A DNA stretch of 64,000 bases from Gammaproteobacteria bacterium. GTDB taxonomy: Bacteria; Pseudomonadota; Gammaproteobacteria; S012-40. The DNA lies in assembly GCA_029881255.1 (NCBI GenBank), contig JAOUMY010000008.1, forward strand, positions 62,001 through 126,000, read 5' to 3'. The notes under the pieces are model-generated. The model was not told where the DNA came from and did no database searches. It saw nothing but the letters and a program-made list of their open reading frames with translations. Below are positions 1-9,171 of this stretch, one piece after another (positions within the stretch are counted from its first letter, which is position 1; each line of letters begins with the position of its first letter). Both the position numbers and the translations under genes were made by a program.

Positions 1-2977
1 TCAGTGTCACATCAGCACACTCACTGGCAGACCAGCGAAGTCTTTTACTTACCGGAAAATTTTCATTCTTAATCGATTGGCTGCCTTTGTTACACGCCAG
101 GTCCAGAGACGTTAAGAAAGGGAGTTCCCCAGCCTCTGGATTTACACTGGTAGGCAGTGTTGAAATGTATACATCAACCTCACCTTCCAATATGCTGTCG
201 TCCAACTTTCCACGATTCAACAAGCCGATAAATTCTTTACTCAAACCTAGTGCTTTACCGCGCACAATCCGTTCGACATACTTTTTCTGGCGTGTGATCT
301 CTAGAAAGGGAGCCAGAGTGTTGTTAGTGAACTCCCAGATCAGACCGTTCTTTCCACGCGCCACCCGATTCTTTTCCCATCCGCCGACATTTCCCAACTC
401 AAGAAGAACATTGCTCACCCATAAGGACTGAATATACTTTTGCGTATTTCCTATGAGGAAAGCGACTACATAATCGGATTCACTTGCAAGCAAGTCGTCT
501 AGAACCGGTTCGCCGGAGACATGGGTATACAAGGCATGATTGATTTTCGACTCTATCCAATCAAGTCGGTTTAGTAAGGCTTTTGGTTGTTTGATACTGC
601 TTTTGTTCTCACTTTCAAGATAGCTCTCGGATAGCAGATTATAGGCGACACGCTCCTCTTCTTGAGTCAATGCTGCAAGTTCCTTGAGGATATCTTCCCT
701 TTCCTTTAGCAAAGGATATAGATCTTTGTCTTTCTCATAGTCGCTGGACTTAGAAAACTGGTTGTCTCTAAACAATCCCGTCACACTAGAGACCGCTACC
801 GTCCCCTTGTCCGCAATTCCCCCAACCAAACCTTTCGCCTGGAGTTGATCGCGATATTGCGGCTCTAACAAGCGAGCATAGCGTTTAACGGTGTCCATCC
901 ACAGTCCTTGCTCGTTAAACAGATCCCGGTGGGGTTCAAGTACAAGAAGATGGGTATTAGCCGTTTGTACGAATCGATTTAGGGCCGATGTTTGAGTGGA
1001 AACAACTCGGATGTAGTCAGAGGCTCTGGCTTTTTCCACATTTTCCAGGTAGCGAGGGAATGACCTTAGAGCCGAATGCCACGCCTGTTGGTACTCTCTC
1101 AGGTAGTATGCACGTACAGCCTCTACCTGCGTGTCAATATCCTTCAATGAAGATATGCCATTAAACATATTGACTATCGATGCATAGGCTTCATCTGTGA
1201 ACGCGCCACTGACAAGTGTCGCCTGCTCATGTTTCCCAAGTTCCAGATAATTACCAATATCGATATTATTTGTCTGAAATCGCGCTCTAGCCCAATCCAC
1301 AAACCAGGACTTGTCACTGTTTTCATTTCTCAACATGAGTGCAATTCGTTCACTAGTCATCTGAAGGTCTGCGGCCAAAGTCTCTTTACCTTCCGCCCAC
1401 TCTACATAGCGCCGGCTATTCTTTTCCAGTTGACTCGTTATCCCATCCGGGACAAGTACAAACTCATGGGCTACTAATCGGGAATACATTGTTGTCGAAT
1501 GTGTGGTATTGACGGTGCTGCCACTGAGCACATCTCTCAAGAACAGTAGTGTTTCAAACAACTCCCCTATCTGGCTGTTATCGCTTTCCCTGGATAATTT
1601 CATTGCCACCATATCGAGAAACGGACTGATTACCGCTTTGCGATACATCTGAACGAAGCGTTGTTTTGCAGCGGAAACAAGATGTGCACCGACGCCAAAG
1701 ATATCCAAACCGTTTTCGAGTCCAAGCCTTTCTACCGGGGCTGCAATTCCGTCAAGTATCGCTAAATCCTCAACAATATTTCCTTGCAATTCCCCAAGAG
1801 AATTGAAATCTTGCGCGAGTGACTCGAGGCTCGCTTTTTGTTCAACAAAGACACTGGTCATAAATACTAATGACAATAGCCCGACAAGTACACCCACCAC
1901 TATTCCATTACGCGTACTACGACTTATCCCCGGACCTAACGCAAAGCCCGCATCCCTACTCAGAACGCGGTGGATGTTTCGGTTTACACGCTTCCCAAGC
2001 CTGTTTTCCGTTTCTGTAGATCGAACAAATACACCGCGTATAGATATCTCGTGACTTTGTAATTTTGAATTCCAGCGTGATTGCGTGTAGGTGATACGTG
2101 TTTGAAACTTTCTCCATAGCGCCAAAACCGGGATAGCCTTGCTACCAAAATTCTTTATTGAATTGATTTTTAGACTTTCAACGCGTTTGCTCATACGCGT
2201 GAAAGCGTTCTCGACAGACCCAAGGTCTGTTCCTGACAACGTACCAAATGGCAATTTGTTGAGTATAGACCCGGCTTCGTCGTCTAATTCCATGATGCTG
2301 GGTAGGGCGCCGTCGTCATCAATAAGCAAATATAGCGGAAGCTTTCTGCCAGTTTCTCTTTCAGATAGTGTAAGCAGATCGACAAGAGCAGATGCATTTA
2401 CATCAAGCAGTCTCGTTGCCGTATCGTCTTCTCTATCATCATAGACTATCCCACCTACCCTGCCTGTTCCGACCTTGCCTATCAGATTTTGTAAGTGACT
2501 ATAGTTCTTCGAGTCCTTAGTCCATTCCATTGAAGGAATTTCAATGAAATAGATGCCTTCACCAAGCCAAATATTAGTAAACTCAGGACAATACCTTTCA
2601 CCCATAACCGGTAGACCTAGCAACTGTCTTTTATCAGCGAAGTCATTTTGTTGTCGTGAGACATAAATATAATACGGAAACAGCTTGAGGGGTTGACCAA
2701 TCTGGGATAGTCCCGACTTTTTGAGCACCCTAAGACTTTCTGATTCGTAGCTCTTTGCCTTGCTACTGTCTATGTTATGCCTACGACGATAAATGGCCAG
2801 AAAGCGTATCGTTAAGTATGTGGTGACAAGTAACAATATGGACAAAAACCCATAGAGTCCATATGAAAGCAATGTCGAAATTTGATCTAAATTGTTTTGA
2901 GAATAATAGAGTGCAAGCCCAGCTATAAAAATTAGCAGGATTAGGAGACCTATCCACTTTATTATTCTTTTAAACAT
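1..2977 (-). CDS. tssM: TssM (IcmF/ImpL) T6SS inner-membrane protein, partial
   Basis: This frame is open from an ATG at 2977 down to the left edge, about 992 codons, so the C-terminus is missing. It starts 13 bases after the tssL stop. TssM is the large inner-membrane component that joins TssL and TssJ in the T6SS membrane complex. Two membrane helices lie near residues 6-24 and 37-57, and a third near 350-375 precedes the long periplasmic part. In the cytoplasmic NTPase-like domain the usual GxxGxGKT Walker A is replaced by a sequence around YYIYVSRQQNDFADK, and the Walker B region reads IYFIEIPS, so nucleotide binding looks lost. The identity rests on operon position, helix layout and the pattern of the region after helix 3. 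The start is the first Met of the open frame. Confidence 0.85.
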   Translation of the reverse strand, partial: MFKRIIKWIGLLILLIFIAGLALYYSQNNLDQISTLLSYGLYGFLSILLLVTTYLTIRFLAIYRRRHNIDSSKAKSYESESLRVLKKSGLSQIGQPLKLFPYYIYVSRQQNDFADKRQLLGLPVMGERYCPEFTNIWLGEGIYFIEIPSMEWTKDSKNYSHLQNLIGKVGTGRVGGIVYDDREDDTATRLLDVNASALVDLLTLSERETGRKLPLYLLIDDDGALPSIMELDDEAGSILNKLPFGTLSGTDLGSVENAFTRMSKRVESLKINSIKNFGSKAIPVLALWRKFQTRITYTQSRWNSKLQSHEISIRGVFVRSTETENRLGKRVNRNIHRVLSRDAGFALGPGISRSTRNGIVVGVLVGLLSLVFMTSVFVEQKASLESLAQDFNSLGELQGNIVEDLAILDGIAAPVERLGLENGLDIFGVGAHLVSAAKQRFVQMYRKAVISPFLDMVAMKLSRESDNSQIGELFETLLFLRDVLSGSTVNTTHSTTMYSRLVAHEFVLVPDGITSQLEKNSRRYVEWAEGKETLAADLQMTSERIALMLRNENSDKSWFVDWARARFQTNNIDIGNYLELGKHEQATLVSGAFTDEAYASIVNMFNGISSLKDIDTQVEAVRAYYLREYQQAWHSALRSFPRYLENVEKARASDYIRVVSTQTSALNRFVQTANTHLLVLEPHRDLFNEQGLWMDTVKRYARLLEPQYRDQLQAKGLVGGIADKGTVAVSSVTGLFRDNQFSKSSDYEKDKDLYPLLKEREDILKELAALTQEEERVAYNLLSESYLESENKSSIKQPKALLNRLDWIESKINHALYTHVSGEPVLDDLLASESDYVVAFLIGNTQKYIQSLWVSNVLLELGNVGGWEKNRVARGKNGLIWEFTNNTLAPFLEITRQKKYVERIVRGKALGLSKEFIGLLNRGKLDDSILEGEVDVYISTLPTSVNPEAGELPFLTSLDLACNKGSQSIKNENFPVSKRLRWSASECADVTL

Positions 2978-2990
2978 GGTCTTTAACTAG

Positions 2991-3632
2991 TTACAAACCC
3001 AAATATGCCTGTTCCTGCAATATATAACGAAATAACAGGTAAGCGGCGATATTGCAGAACAATGCTATCGTCACTACCGCAAATAAAATGCGACTCGCGT
3101 TTTTTCCAGGAGTAGAGGATACGAGTTGATTTAGTTCCTTACCTATTGAAGCCACCGTGTCTTCAACAGACCCGTCTGCCTTTTGCAGCTTGCTGAAATA
3201 AGTACTCTTGAGGCCCATGAGAATACCTTGGTCTTCCTTTTCGCTATACTTACCTCTATATCCAAACTCCAGACAGGTATAGAAAACACGTAAAACATCG
3301 ATTGCCGAATCCGGTAACGCCTCTAAACGTAAAAAAAACTGTTCCCCCGCTTGGGTCGTATCATAGAAACGCTTCTGCAATAGCTGAGAGGACCAACTTA
3401 TTGGGTTTTCCTGATACACACGCGATACCGCTTCATCGATCCAGGCAGTGACTGCAAAACGGGCACTATCAAAATTCCTGGGGTCAACGCCGTCTCCCAC
3501 CGCGTTCTTCATGGCGTCATTCAATTGGGATTCCAAGTTCTCCCGTAGCGATGAGGGTTCTACACCATTAGAATTTCCAACATCCTCTAATTCTTTCACG
3601 TAGCTGAACACCGTGGAAAAATAGTTCAACAT
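2991..3632 (-). CDS. tssL: TssL (DotU) T6SS inner-membrane protein
   Basis: TssL is the C-tail-anchored inner-membrane partner of TssM and links the membrane complex to the baseplate. The 213 residues carry the DotU signature: AVTAWIDEAV near residue 60, then AGEQFFLRLE, and FYTCLEFGYRGKY near 117-129. One hydrophobic helix sits at about 181-203, close to the C-terminus. No peptidoglycan-binding OmpA-like extension follows, so this is the short form. The gene abuts tssK directly and precedes tssM by 13 bases, which fits one transcript. Confidence 0.93.
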   Translation of the reverse strand: MLNYFSTVFSYVKELEDVGNSNGVEPSSLRENLESQLNDAMKNAVGDGVDPRNFDSARFAVTAWIDEAVSRVYQENPISWSSQLLQKRFYDTTQAGEQFFLRLEALPDSAIDVLRVFYTCLEFGYRGKYSEKEDQGILMGLKSTYFSKLQKADGSVEDTVASIGKELNQLVSSTPGKNASRILFAVVTIALFCNIAAYLLFRYILQEQAYLGL

Positions 3633-5012
3633 CTACTTCAACCCCACGACGAAAAATCGGATATCTGACGGAACGCTGTCTATATAGACTGAGATATTCT
3701 CTTCTTCACGCGCTTGTTTCCATAACTCACCCATAGTATCCAATTCAAAATATACTGAACCCGATTTGATCGGAATACGTGAGTTTCCGCTTACATCTAA
3801 TCTCTTTAACTCAATACCGGGTAAGGAACGTGAAACCAGGCGCGGCAATCCTTGACGCGAACCGATTTTTATATTTTCGCCAATAACCTCTTCGACATAG
3901 TCCTTCGGCAAGGTCGTTCGAATTTCTAAATAGAAATGCTGGCATCTATCGAATTCATTGTGTTTGAAACCGGCGTTAAAGTAACTACCGTCGAATTCCA
4001 TCTCCACTTCCAGGTCAACCCCTCCCGTGAGTTCGTCCATACAAACCTTCCAGTAGGATATAAGCCTACGCATGAGTTCTTCAGGATGATAATGTTGGTA
4101 GCGCAGCTCTTTTTCGCGAGAAATAAGCTTTCCTGGATTGTCATTCTTCCGATAAATACTTAGGGAAAACAACATATCGGTTACAAGACTGTAGAAGGCA
4201 TAGGGAGAAATTCTTCCAGTTTCCCTGGCCGCGTCTAACTTTGCCAACGCGCTGGCCAGAATCGTAGAAATCGAATTCTGCTTTATTGCTTCTAGAATGC
4301 CTTTCGCTTCCACTAACTCTGTCAAATCCTTCTCTTCAATGCGCTGAACGACTTCTGTCAGAAAGTTGTCGAAGTGCTTTTTCAGAGGGGTGTGGTCCAA
4401 AAGATTTATACACGGCGGTACAAATTGAGTATCAAACACCATGCGCGCACCAACACGGCGCATTCTAGCAACAGGTATCAGATCGAATTCGCTGGCCAAC
4501 GCAATCTCTTCACTAAAAAATATTTGCAGGTTATAGGTTAGAAACCGCAACTCTTCTCGGCTATTTTCGCGATAGATATCGTATACAGCGGCGATATTGT
4601 TTTTGTAGACAAATCTTGGCTTTTCCAGACGAGATAGCTCCAGATTCTTTTCGGTCTGAAGGCTGTTTCGATAGTCGTCTTTTATCTTGCGCATCCCAAC
4701 ATATATCGTGGTCTTATCACCGAGCTCACGTATATCCTCCTCGATGCTGCGACTTTCGACAATCGCGTTTTGGCCGATGTCCAGAATTTCGCCATCATGG
4801 GTTCGCCAACGTAGCTGGTTAAATAAAACAATATTGTTTGCTAACGCATTTTCGTTGAGAGACACTTGTTCAACACCATAGTGGTAGGGATCCACAAAAG
4901 CCGTCAACGAAGTAATTCTAGCCTTGTACAAATTGTCCTGGTATTGAAAATGCTGGGGTCTCAGAAAGACTCCTTCATACCATTCCAGCTCTCTTATCAT
5001 ATCTTTTTTCAC
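3633..5012 (-). CDS. tssK: TssK T6SS baseplate component
   Basis: TssK is a trimeric cytoplasmic baseplate protein that connects the sheath baseplate to the TssJLM membrane complex. The N-terminal signature EWYEGVFLRPQHFQ (residues 10-23) is diagnostic for the family, and 459 residues is a normal length. The start overlaps the end of tssJ by four bases (ATGA type), indicating translational coupling. The C-terminal part includes the family pattern around SVYFELDTMGELW. There is nothing degenerate here, unlike the TssM and TssJ encoded in the same operon. Confidence 0.95.
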   Translation of the reverse strand: MKKDMIRELEWYEGVFLRPQHFQYQDNLYKARITSLTAFVDPYHYGVEQVSLNENALANNIVLFNQLRWRTHDGEILDIGQNAIVESRSIEEDIRELGDKTTIYVGMRKIKDDYRNSLQTEKNLELSRLEKPRFVYKNNIAAVYDIYRENSREELRFLTYNLQIFFSEEIALASEFDLIPVARMRRVGARMVFDTQFVPPCINLLDHTPLKKHFDNFLTEVVQRIEEKDLTELVEAKGILEAIKQNSISTILASALAKLDAARETGRISPYAFYSLVTDMLFSLSIYRKNDNPGKLISREKELRYQHYHPEELMRRLISYWKVCMDELTGGVDLEVEMEFDGSYFNAGFKHNEFDRCQHFYLEIRTTLPKDYVEEVIGENIKIGSRQGLPRLVSRSLPGIELKRLDVSGNSRIPIKSGSVYFELDTMGELWKQAREEENISVYIDSVPSDIRFFVVGLK

Positions 5013-5503
5013 TCGATGGCCCTTCTTCCGAGTTGAATATGAACAACGGTATCCGCTCTTTCCGGATTTTTCGGTTTCCAGAAAAACGAGTGCTTTTTTC
5101 GTGTTTTTAACGTAAATACTTTTACTTTTCTCTGCATCTCACTTATAAAGTATCCAGCAACCGCCGCCACATATTTAGCCGATTTGTGCCTATCCCAATA
5201 GAAGCTACGATTGACTCCAGGCGGTATAATCTCTTTTCTAACCATCAACACGTCATCGTTAAAGCTCTCCCCCTTCAAAAGAATTTCCATCCCATTCATC
5301 TCATTCGTCAATCTTTTTAGGCTATCCAAGGTCTTGAACTGATAGAGCACTAGCACCGTTGTATGAGACAAATTGTCAAACAAATTTGCATCTTTGCTAC
5401 TATTCAGTTCAATGCGTATTCCGTCTTCGACAACGCTATCTACCATTGCAAATACATTGATCGAGAACAACATAGAAACTATTAACGCAAAATTCCGAGT
5501 CAT
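5009..5503 (-). CDS. tssJ: TssJ-like T6SS protein without a lipobox
   Basis: TssJ is normally an outer-membrane lipoprotein that binds the periplasmic domain of TssM. This 164-residue product occupies the tssJ position between a TagH-like gene and tssK and overlaps both neighbours by four bases. It shows the expected beta-sandwich pattern: VLVLYQFKTLDSLKRL near residue 50, a middle VRKEIIPPGVNRSF, then AKYVAAVAGYF. The N-terminus is a signal peptide (ALIVSMLFSINVFA) but there is no Cys at the cleavage site, so lipidation is not predicted. The assignment is good by position and pattern. The missing lipobox is the oddity. Confidence 0.75.
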   Translation of the reverse strand: MTRNFALIVSMLFSINVFAMVDSVVEDGIRIELNSSKDANLFDNLSHTTVLVLYQFKTLDSLKRLTNEMNGMEILLKGESFNDDVLMVRKEIIPPGVNRSFYWDRHKSAKYVAAVAGYFISEMQRKVKVFTLKTRKKHSFFWKPKNPERADTVVHIQLGRRAIE

Positions 5504-6135
5504 ATTCCCATCGATTGTTTCATCTTGTACATAATCCAGAAATCTCGAACAAATGTCCCAGATGATTTGTATTTCTCAATAGCTTCATATTTCTCAAGAA
5601 TCGCTATAAACAGGTCGTTTTTTTCCAGCCATTTTCGATCTTCTTCACTTGATGACAATCTGCGTAATATTCCATTAGGTTCAAACGCATCTAGAACTGT
5701 AGATATCAGTTCCTCCAATGCCAATTCAGTATTTCTTTTTCTTTGCGTTTGTTCAGACTCTAGCATTGCGATATATTCGCTCATACTCCTCTTAGAGTTT
5801 GATCGACACAATTTCGCAATGGCTGCACGCATTAGTTCTAGCTCTGATTTCAACACAGGTATCCAGTCATTAGGATTTTCGGGAATTAAGTATCCACTTC
5901 GATTTCCCAGTATGCTAAGACACATCAATAGACTGTCGTGATCTAACGCAGTGGCATTGTCGTCATTATCCAGGCGCGATATCACGATTCTGAGATACTC
6001 CCCGACTTCAATTGCACTTTGGGTATTTCTTAGCTTATAGCGTAGAAAAACATCAAAGACACGCCTTCTATCGTTTGGGGAGAAAATCGATAATTTACCA
6101 GCAATGCGCCGGAGCTGGTGAATAGTCTCCAACAT
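5500..6135 (-). CDS. TagH C-terminal-like T6SS accessory protein (no FHA domain)
   Basis: This 211-residue cytoplasmic protein lies inside the T6SS operon, 10 bases after the kinase-like gene and overlapping tssJ by four bases. The last 70 residues match the pattern I know from the C-terminal domain of TagH/FHA proteins: DAFEPNGILRRL, a charged linker, a helix ending AILEKYEAIEKYK, then FVRDFWIMYK. The N-terminal FHA phosphothreonine-binding domain of TagH is absent, and the N-terminal 130 residues are helical and unrecognised. The inferred role is post-translational control or assembly of the secretion apparatus. It could instead be an unrelated T6SS-associated protein, since the match is by eye only. 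Confidence 0.55.
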   Translation of the reverse strand: MLETIHQLRRIAGKLSIFSPNDRRRVFDVFLRYKLRNTQSAIEVGEYLRIVISRLDNDDNATALDHDSLLMCLSILGNRSGYLIPENPNDWIPVLKSELELMRAAIAKLCRSNSKRSMSEYIAMLESEQTQRKRNTELALEELISTVLDAFEPNGILRRLSSSEEDRKWLEKNDLFIAILEKYEAIEKYKSSGTFVRDFWIMYKMKQSMGI

Positions 6136-6145
6136 GTCCCTATCT

Positions 6146-7411
6146 CTATTTTATTATTAGCGTCTCTTCCACGATTGAAAGTTGTGGTTTTTCCACACTC
6201 TTGTTCTTTTTCAGTGGTTTCCCAGCAATCACGACCGTGTCATCCAGTTGCGGTATCAACTCGTATTCTTTTTCCAAGCCGGGAATATTTTCCTTTTCTC
6301 TACCTGAGCTATCTTTAACCCCTATTGCCGATTCCAACCACTCACGATCCTCTACAAATTCTGACAACAAAGAAATGAGTTCCTGATTGGTCATACCCTT
6401 GCCTTTTATTAGTTCCATATTTTTATCCTTAGATTGGTGTATTCTTTCGGCTCGAATGTCGTCCTCTGGTTGCAAAGACAAATCTTTCAGCTCTCCCGCA
6501 AAAGTCCTCAGCGCGTCCGATATCCCTCGTTTTCCGTTGAAATATGACCAATCTTCCATCGTTATCGCCAGACGCATCACCAGGCACATTGCATATAGCT
6601 TTGAACTCGTTGGCTCAAACATTTGACTGCGCAGTGTCTCTTGATGAACGATATTTTTCAAACCTTCACCAGAGATGGCACTTAAATCGTACTGAGTCGG
6701 AATCTGATGCAACATTGCTTTAAACTTTCGCGCGGTCTCTGACATATCACACTGACGAGTAAACAAACCCGTTGTCATCAAAACAGCAATATTATGGAAT
6801 AGGTCAACGAGGTCCTTGTCGGTATACATATCCTGTCTGTTGACGAATGGCGTAATGCGAATATTATCGACAGTTTGTCTTTCCCCATTTCGCCGTGAAA
6901 AGTAATTTGATATTTCTATCCCTGAAGGTTCTATCTTGACATGGTCTAGCAATGTCGCAGTAAATACCGCCAGACGTTGGACAAGCGAAACTCTTTCAGA
7001 GAAAGTTAGATTAGGGAGTATTTGGGAAAACTCATCGAATCGATTGTTTGGGTTTTCGACGAATTGCAGCGTGGTAATTTCACTAGCGCTTTGTACCAGA
7101 TGAAGGCTTGGGTATTTCTTTAGTTCTTTTGTGCTAACCGACGCATTTATTTGTCGCAGGAAAAGGTCTTGTCGATCAAACAAACCAATATATTGAGCTT
7201 CGTTTGAGGAAAGAATGCGCAACAAGGCTTTCTGCTCAAAAAATCCGTCCTGTGATCTGATCACGCCTGGATAACTTTCAGGCGAAAATGATTTGTCAGT
7301 AGATTGATTTGACGACGCCAGCTGACGATTGTCGTCAGAGAATTCGAACTCCAGCCCTGGTGTCGAGTTGATCCGCTCGACGACTAATATTTTATTGTCA
7401 ACGTTATACAT
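6146..7411 (-). CDS. T6SS-operon protein with a degenerate kinase-like region
   Basis: First gene of the T6SS operon, 421 residues, soluble, no signal peptide. Residues about 105-195 resemble a Ser/Thr kinase lobe: a hinge-like SEITTLQFVENP, a helix SERVSLVQRLAVFTATLLDH, then VKIEPSGIEISNYF where a kinase would have the HRDxKPxN loop, and NIRITPF where DFG is expected. The catalytic Asp, the Asn and DFG are all absent, so if homologous it is a pseudokinase. The C-terminal 80 residues are charged and low in structure. Its place beside a TagH-like protein recalls the PpkA/TagH phosphorylation switch of other T6SSs. Both family and function are inference; no close match is recognised. Confidence 0.45.
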   Translation of the reverse strand: MYNVDNKILVVERINSTPGLEFEFSDDNRQLASSNQSTDKSFSPESYPGVIRSQDGFFEQKALLRILSSNEAQYIGLFDRQDLFLRQINASVSTKELKKYPSLHLVQSASEITTLQFVENPNNRFDEFSQILPNLTFSERVSLVQRLAVFTATLLDHVKIEPSGIEISNYFSRRNGERQTVDNIRITPFVNRQDMYTDKDLVDLFHNIAVLMTTGLFTRQCDMSETARKFKAMLHQIPTQYDLSAISGEGLKNIVHQETLRSQMFEPTSSKLYAMCLVMRLAITMEDWSYFNGKRGISDALRTFAGELKDLSLQPEDDIRAERIHQSKDKNMELIKGKGMTNQELISLLSEFVEDREWLESAIGVKDSSGREKENIPGLEKEYELIPQLDDTVVIAGKPLKKNKSVEKPQLSIVEETLIIK

Positions 7412-7521
7412 TCATTATTTTTCTTTATTTATAACGGGTTAAACGCTTATCCGTACCAACAAGCGCTTGCGAGAGCCCCGCCCTGGCCCCAGATAAACTG
7501 AGAAGCTCGCAAAAGATGTTT

Positions 7522-7551
7522 ACTATCGGATAATTATGTCGCATACGTCAA
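7522..7551 (-). promoter_or_regulatory. Candidate sigma-70 promoter for the T6SS operon
   Basis: On the minus strand TTGACG (7551-7546) is followed after 18 bases by GATAGT (7527-7522), about 110 bases upstream of the first T6SS gene. The -35 is close to consensus and the -10 is a moderate match. No other good promoter was seen in this 190-base gap. Confidence 0.35.
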
Positions 7552-7601
7552 GTAAAAACTAACAAGATTAAACTTGATCTACAGCAACCTGTGAAATGGA
7601 C

Positions 7602-9164
7602 TTAGTCCTTGCGCAATTGTTTCAGATAGGTTCTCGCTGCTTGAATAACACTCGCGTCCAATCCTATGCGTTCGGCAATCGTTAAACCCATGGACTGCCC
7701 AGATTTACCCATGATGAGTTGAAAGGTCGGGGAAAGATGCTGCATATCGAAAGACATGCTGGCGTTGCTTATCGCCTGTTGTGTATTTGCGTAGGACTTC
7801 AAAGGCGTAAGATGTGTGTTGACAATGCCCTGTACTTTGCATCTAAGTAAATAGTCGAGTAATCCCATAGCGAGCGCTGCGCCCTCGTCGGGATCGGTTC
7901 CTGTACCTAGCTCATCAAGTAACAACAAACTGTTTTCATTAGCGTGTTTTAGTATATGAATCATGGCTTCAACATGACCGGCGAATGTTGACAATTCATG
8001 ATAGAGGCTTTGCCTGTCTCCCATATCGACCATCACCGATTGATACCAGCCTATTGTGCACTGCCCTTCGGCGGGAATGTGCAATCCACTTAATGACATG
8101 GTTGTCAACAAGCCTGCAGTTTTTAACGCAACGGTTTTGCCGCCTGTATTCGGGCCGGTAACGAGCAATAAACGTTTTTCGTCTGTCAATTTCAGACTCA
8201 ACGCAACTGGCTTGTCGACTTGTCCTTGCAGATAACGCGTCCACAGTAACGGATGATAGGCACTATCCAAAACCAAACCGGGCTTTTCACTCAGTTGCGG
8301 AGCAATTGCATTCCAGGCCAGACTTAATTTCCCTCCCGCAATGGCCAGGTCTGCCCAGGTAATGGCATCGATCAACTGATTTAGCACATTGATTTGTTGG
8401 CGCACTTCGTTTGTCAGTTCACGCAATAGACGTTGGTGTTCGATTGCGATTTTTCCGGCGATTTTTTCTAACTGATTATTGAGTGCAATGGCTGCAACTG
8501 GCTCAACTAACTGCAAGGAAGCAAGACCCGACGAACCGCGTCTGACGCCTTTGATTTTATCAACGCAGGCTGGCTTCACGGCAAGGTTTGCGCGCTCACC
8601 TTGCCAGTGGATGACGTTACCAGAATCAAAACATGCTTTTCGATCCAGGGAGTTTATTTGCTGTTGCAACACCTCATCCACCGACTGTCGCATTTTCTGA
8701 TATTCCATATCCAGTTCTCGCAATGTGGATGAGGCATCAATACGTATTCCGCGCGTTCCATCAAGGATGTCGTCAATTCGCTTGAGCAAGGATTCGGGAA
8801 TCTTCTGAGAGTTGTAGGTTTCGGTGAGAATTGATGAATTTATGCGCGCGTATTCCAATAACTTTGTCGCGAAGACGATTGTGTCTCTGATATGAATAAA
8901 TGCCGAAACCTTTAAGACGCTACCACTGGCGTCTGCCTGCCGCAGTGCAGGTCGAATATTGTGTAGCTCGGGAAAATCTACTTCTTTGTCTTGCTCGATG
9001 AGTCTACGCGCTACGCTAATGGCATTTTGCATGGCCTGTGCTACTGCAAGTGACGGGGCGGGTTCGAGTGCATGTGCAGCTTCTTTTCCGTAGACGCTGC
9101 AAGCATAGGTAGCGAGTAATTTTTGGACTTGAGGAAAATCGAGTAGTTTCAGTTCATATGTCAT
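7602..9164 (-). CDS. MutS2-like ATPase lacking the Smr domain
   Basis: MutS2 proteins are DNA-binding ABC-type ATPases linked to recombination control and ribosome rescue. The sequence carries the MutS core and clamp followed by the ATPase: Walker A TGPNTGGKTVALK near residue 335, Walker B LLLLDELGTGTDPDEGAA, and the following HLTPLK switch. The product ends right after the ATPase helix (YLKQLRKD) at about 520 residues, whereas MutS2 is usually near 780 with KOW and Smr nuclease domains. I chose the ATG at 9164 (MTYELKLLDF) because it matches the family N-terminus and avoids the preceding coding region; an in-frame ATG at 9203 would overlap it by 32 bases. Whether it is a natural short form or a truncation cannot be told here. 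Confidence 0.85.
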   Translation of the reverse strand: MTYELKLLDFPQVQKLLATYACSVYGKEAAHALEPAPSLAVAQAMQNAISVARRLIEQDKEVDFPELHNIRPALRQADASGSVLKVSAFIHIRDTIVFATKLLEYARINSSILTETYNSQKIPESLLKRIDDILDGTRGIRIDASSTLRELDMEYQKMRQSVDEVLQQQINSLDRKACFDSGNVIHWQGERANLAVKPACVDKIKGVRRGSSGLASLQLVEPVAAIALNNQLEKIAGKIAIEHQRLLRELTNEVRQQINVLNQLIDAITWADLAIAGGKLSLAWNAIAPQLSEKPGLVLDSAYHPLLWTRYLQGQVDKPVALSLKLTDEKRLLLVTGPNTGGKTVALKTAGLLTTMSLSGLHIPAEGQCTIGWYQSVMVDMGDRQSLYHELSTFAGHVEAMIHILKHANENSLLLLDELGTGTDPDEGAALAMGLLDYLLRCKVQGIVNTHLTPLKSYANTQQAISNASMSFDMQHLSPTFQLIMGKSGQSMGLTIAERIGLDASVIQAARTYLKQLRKD

Positions 9165-9171
9165 CTTTGGT

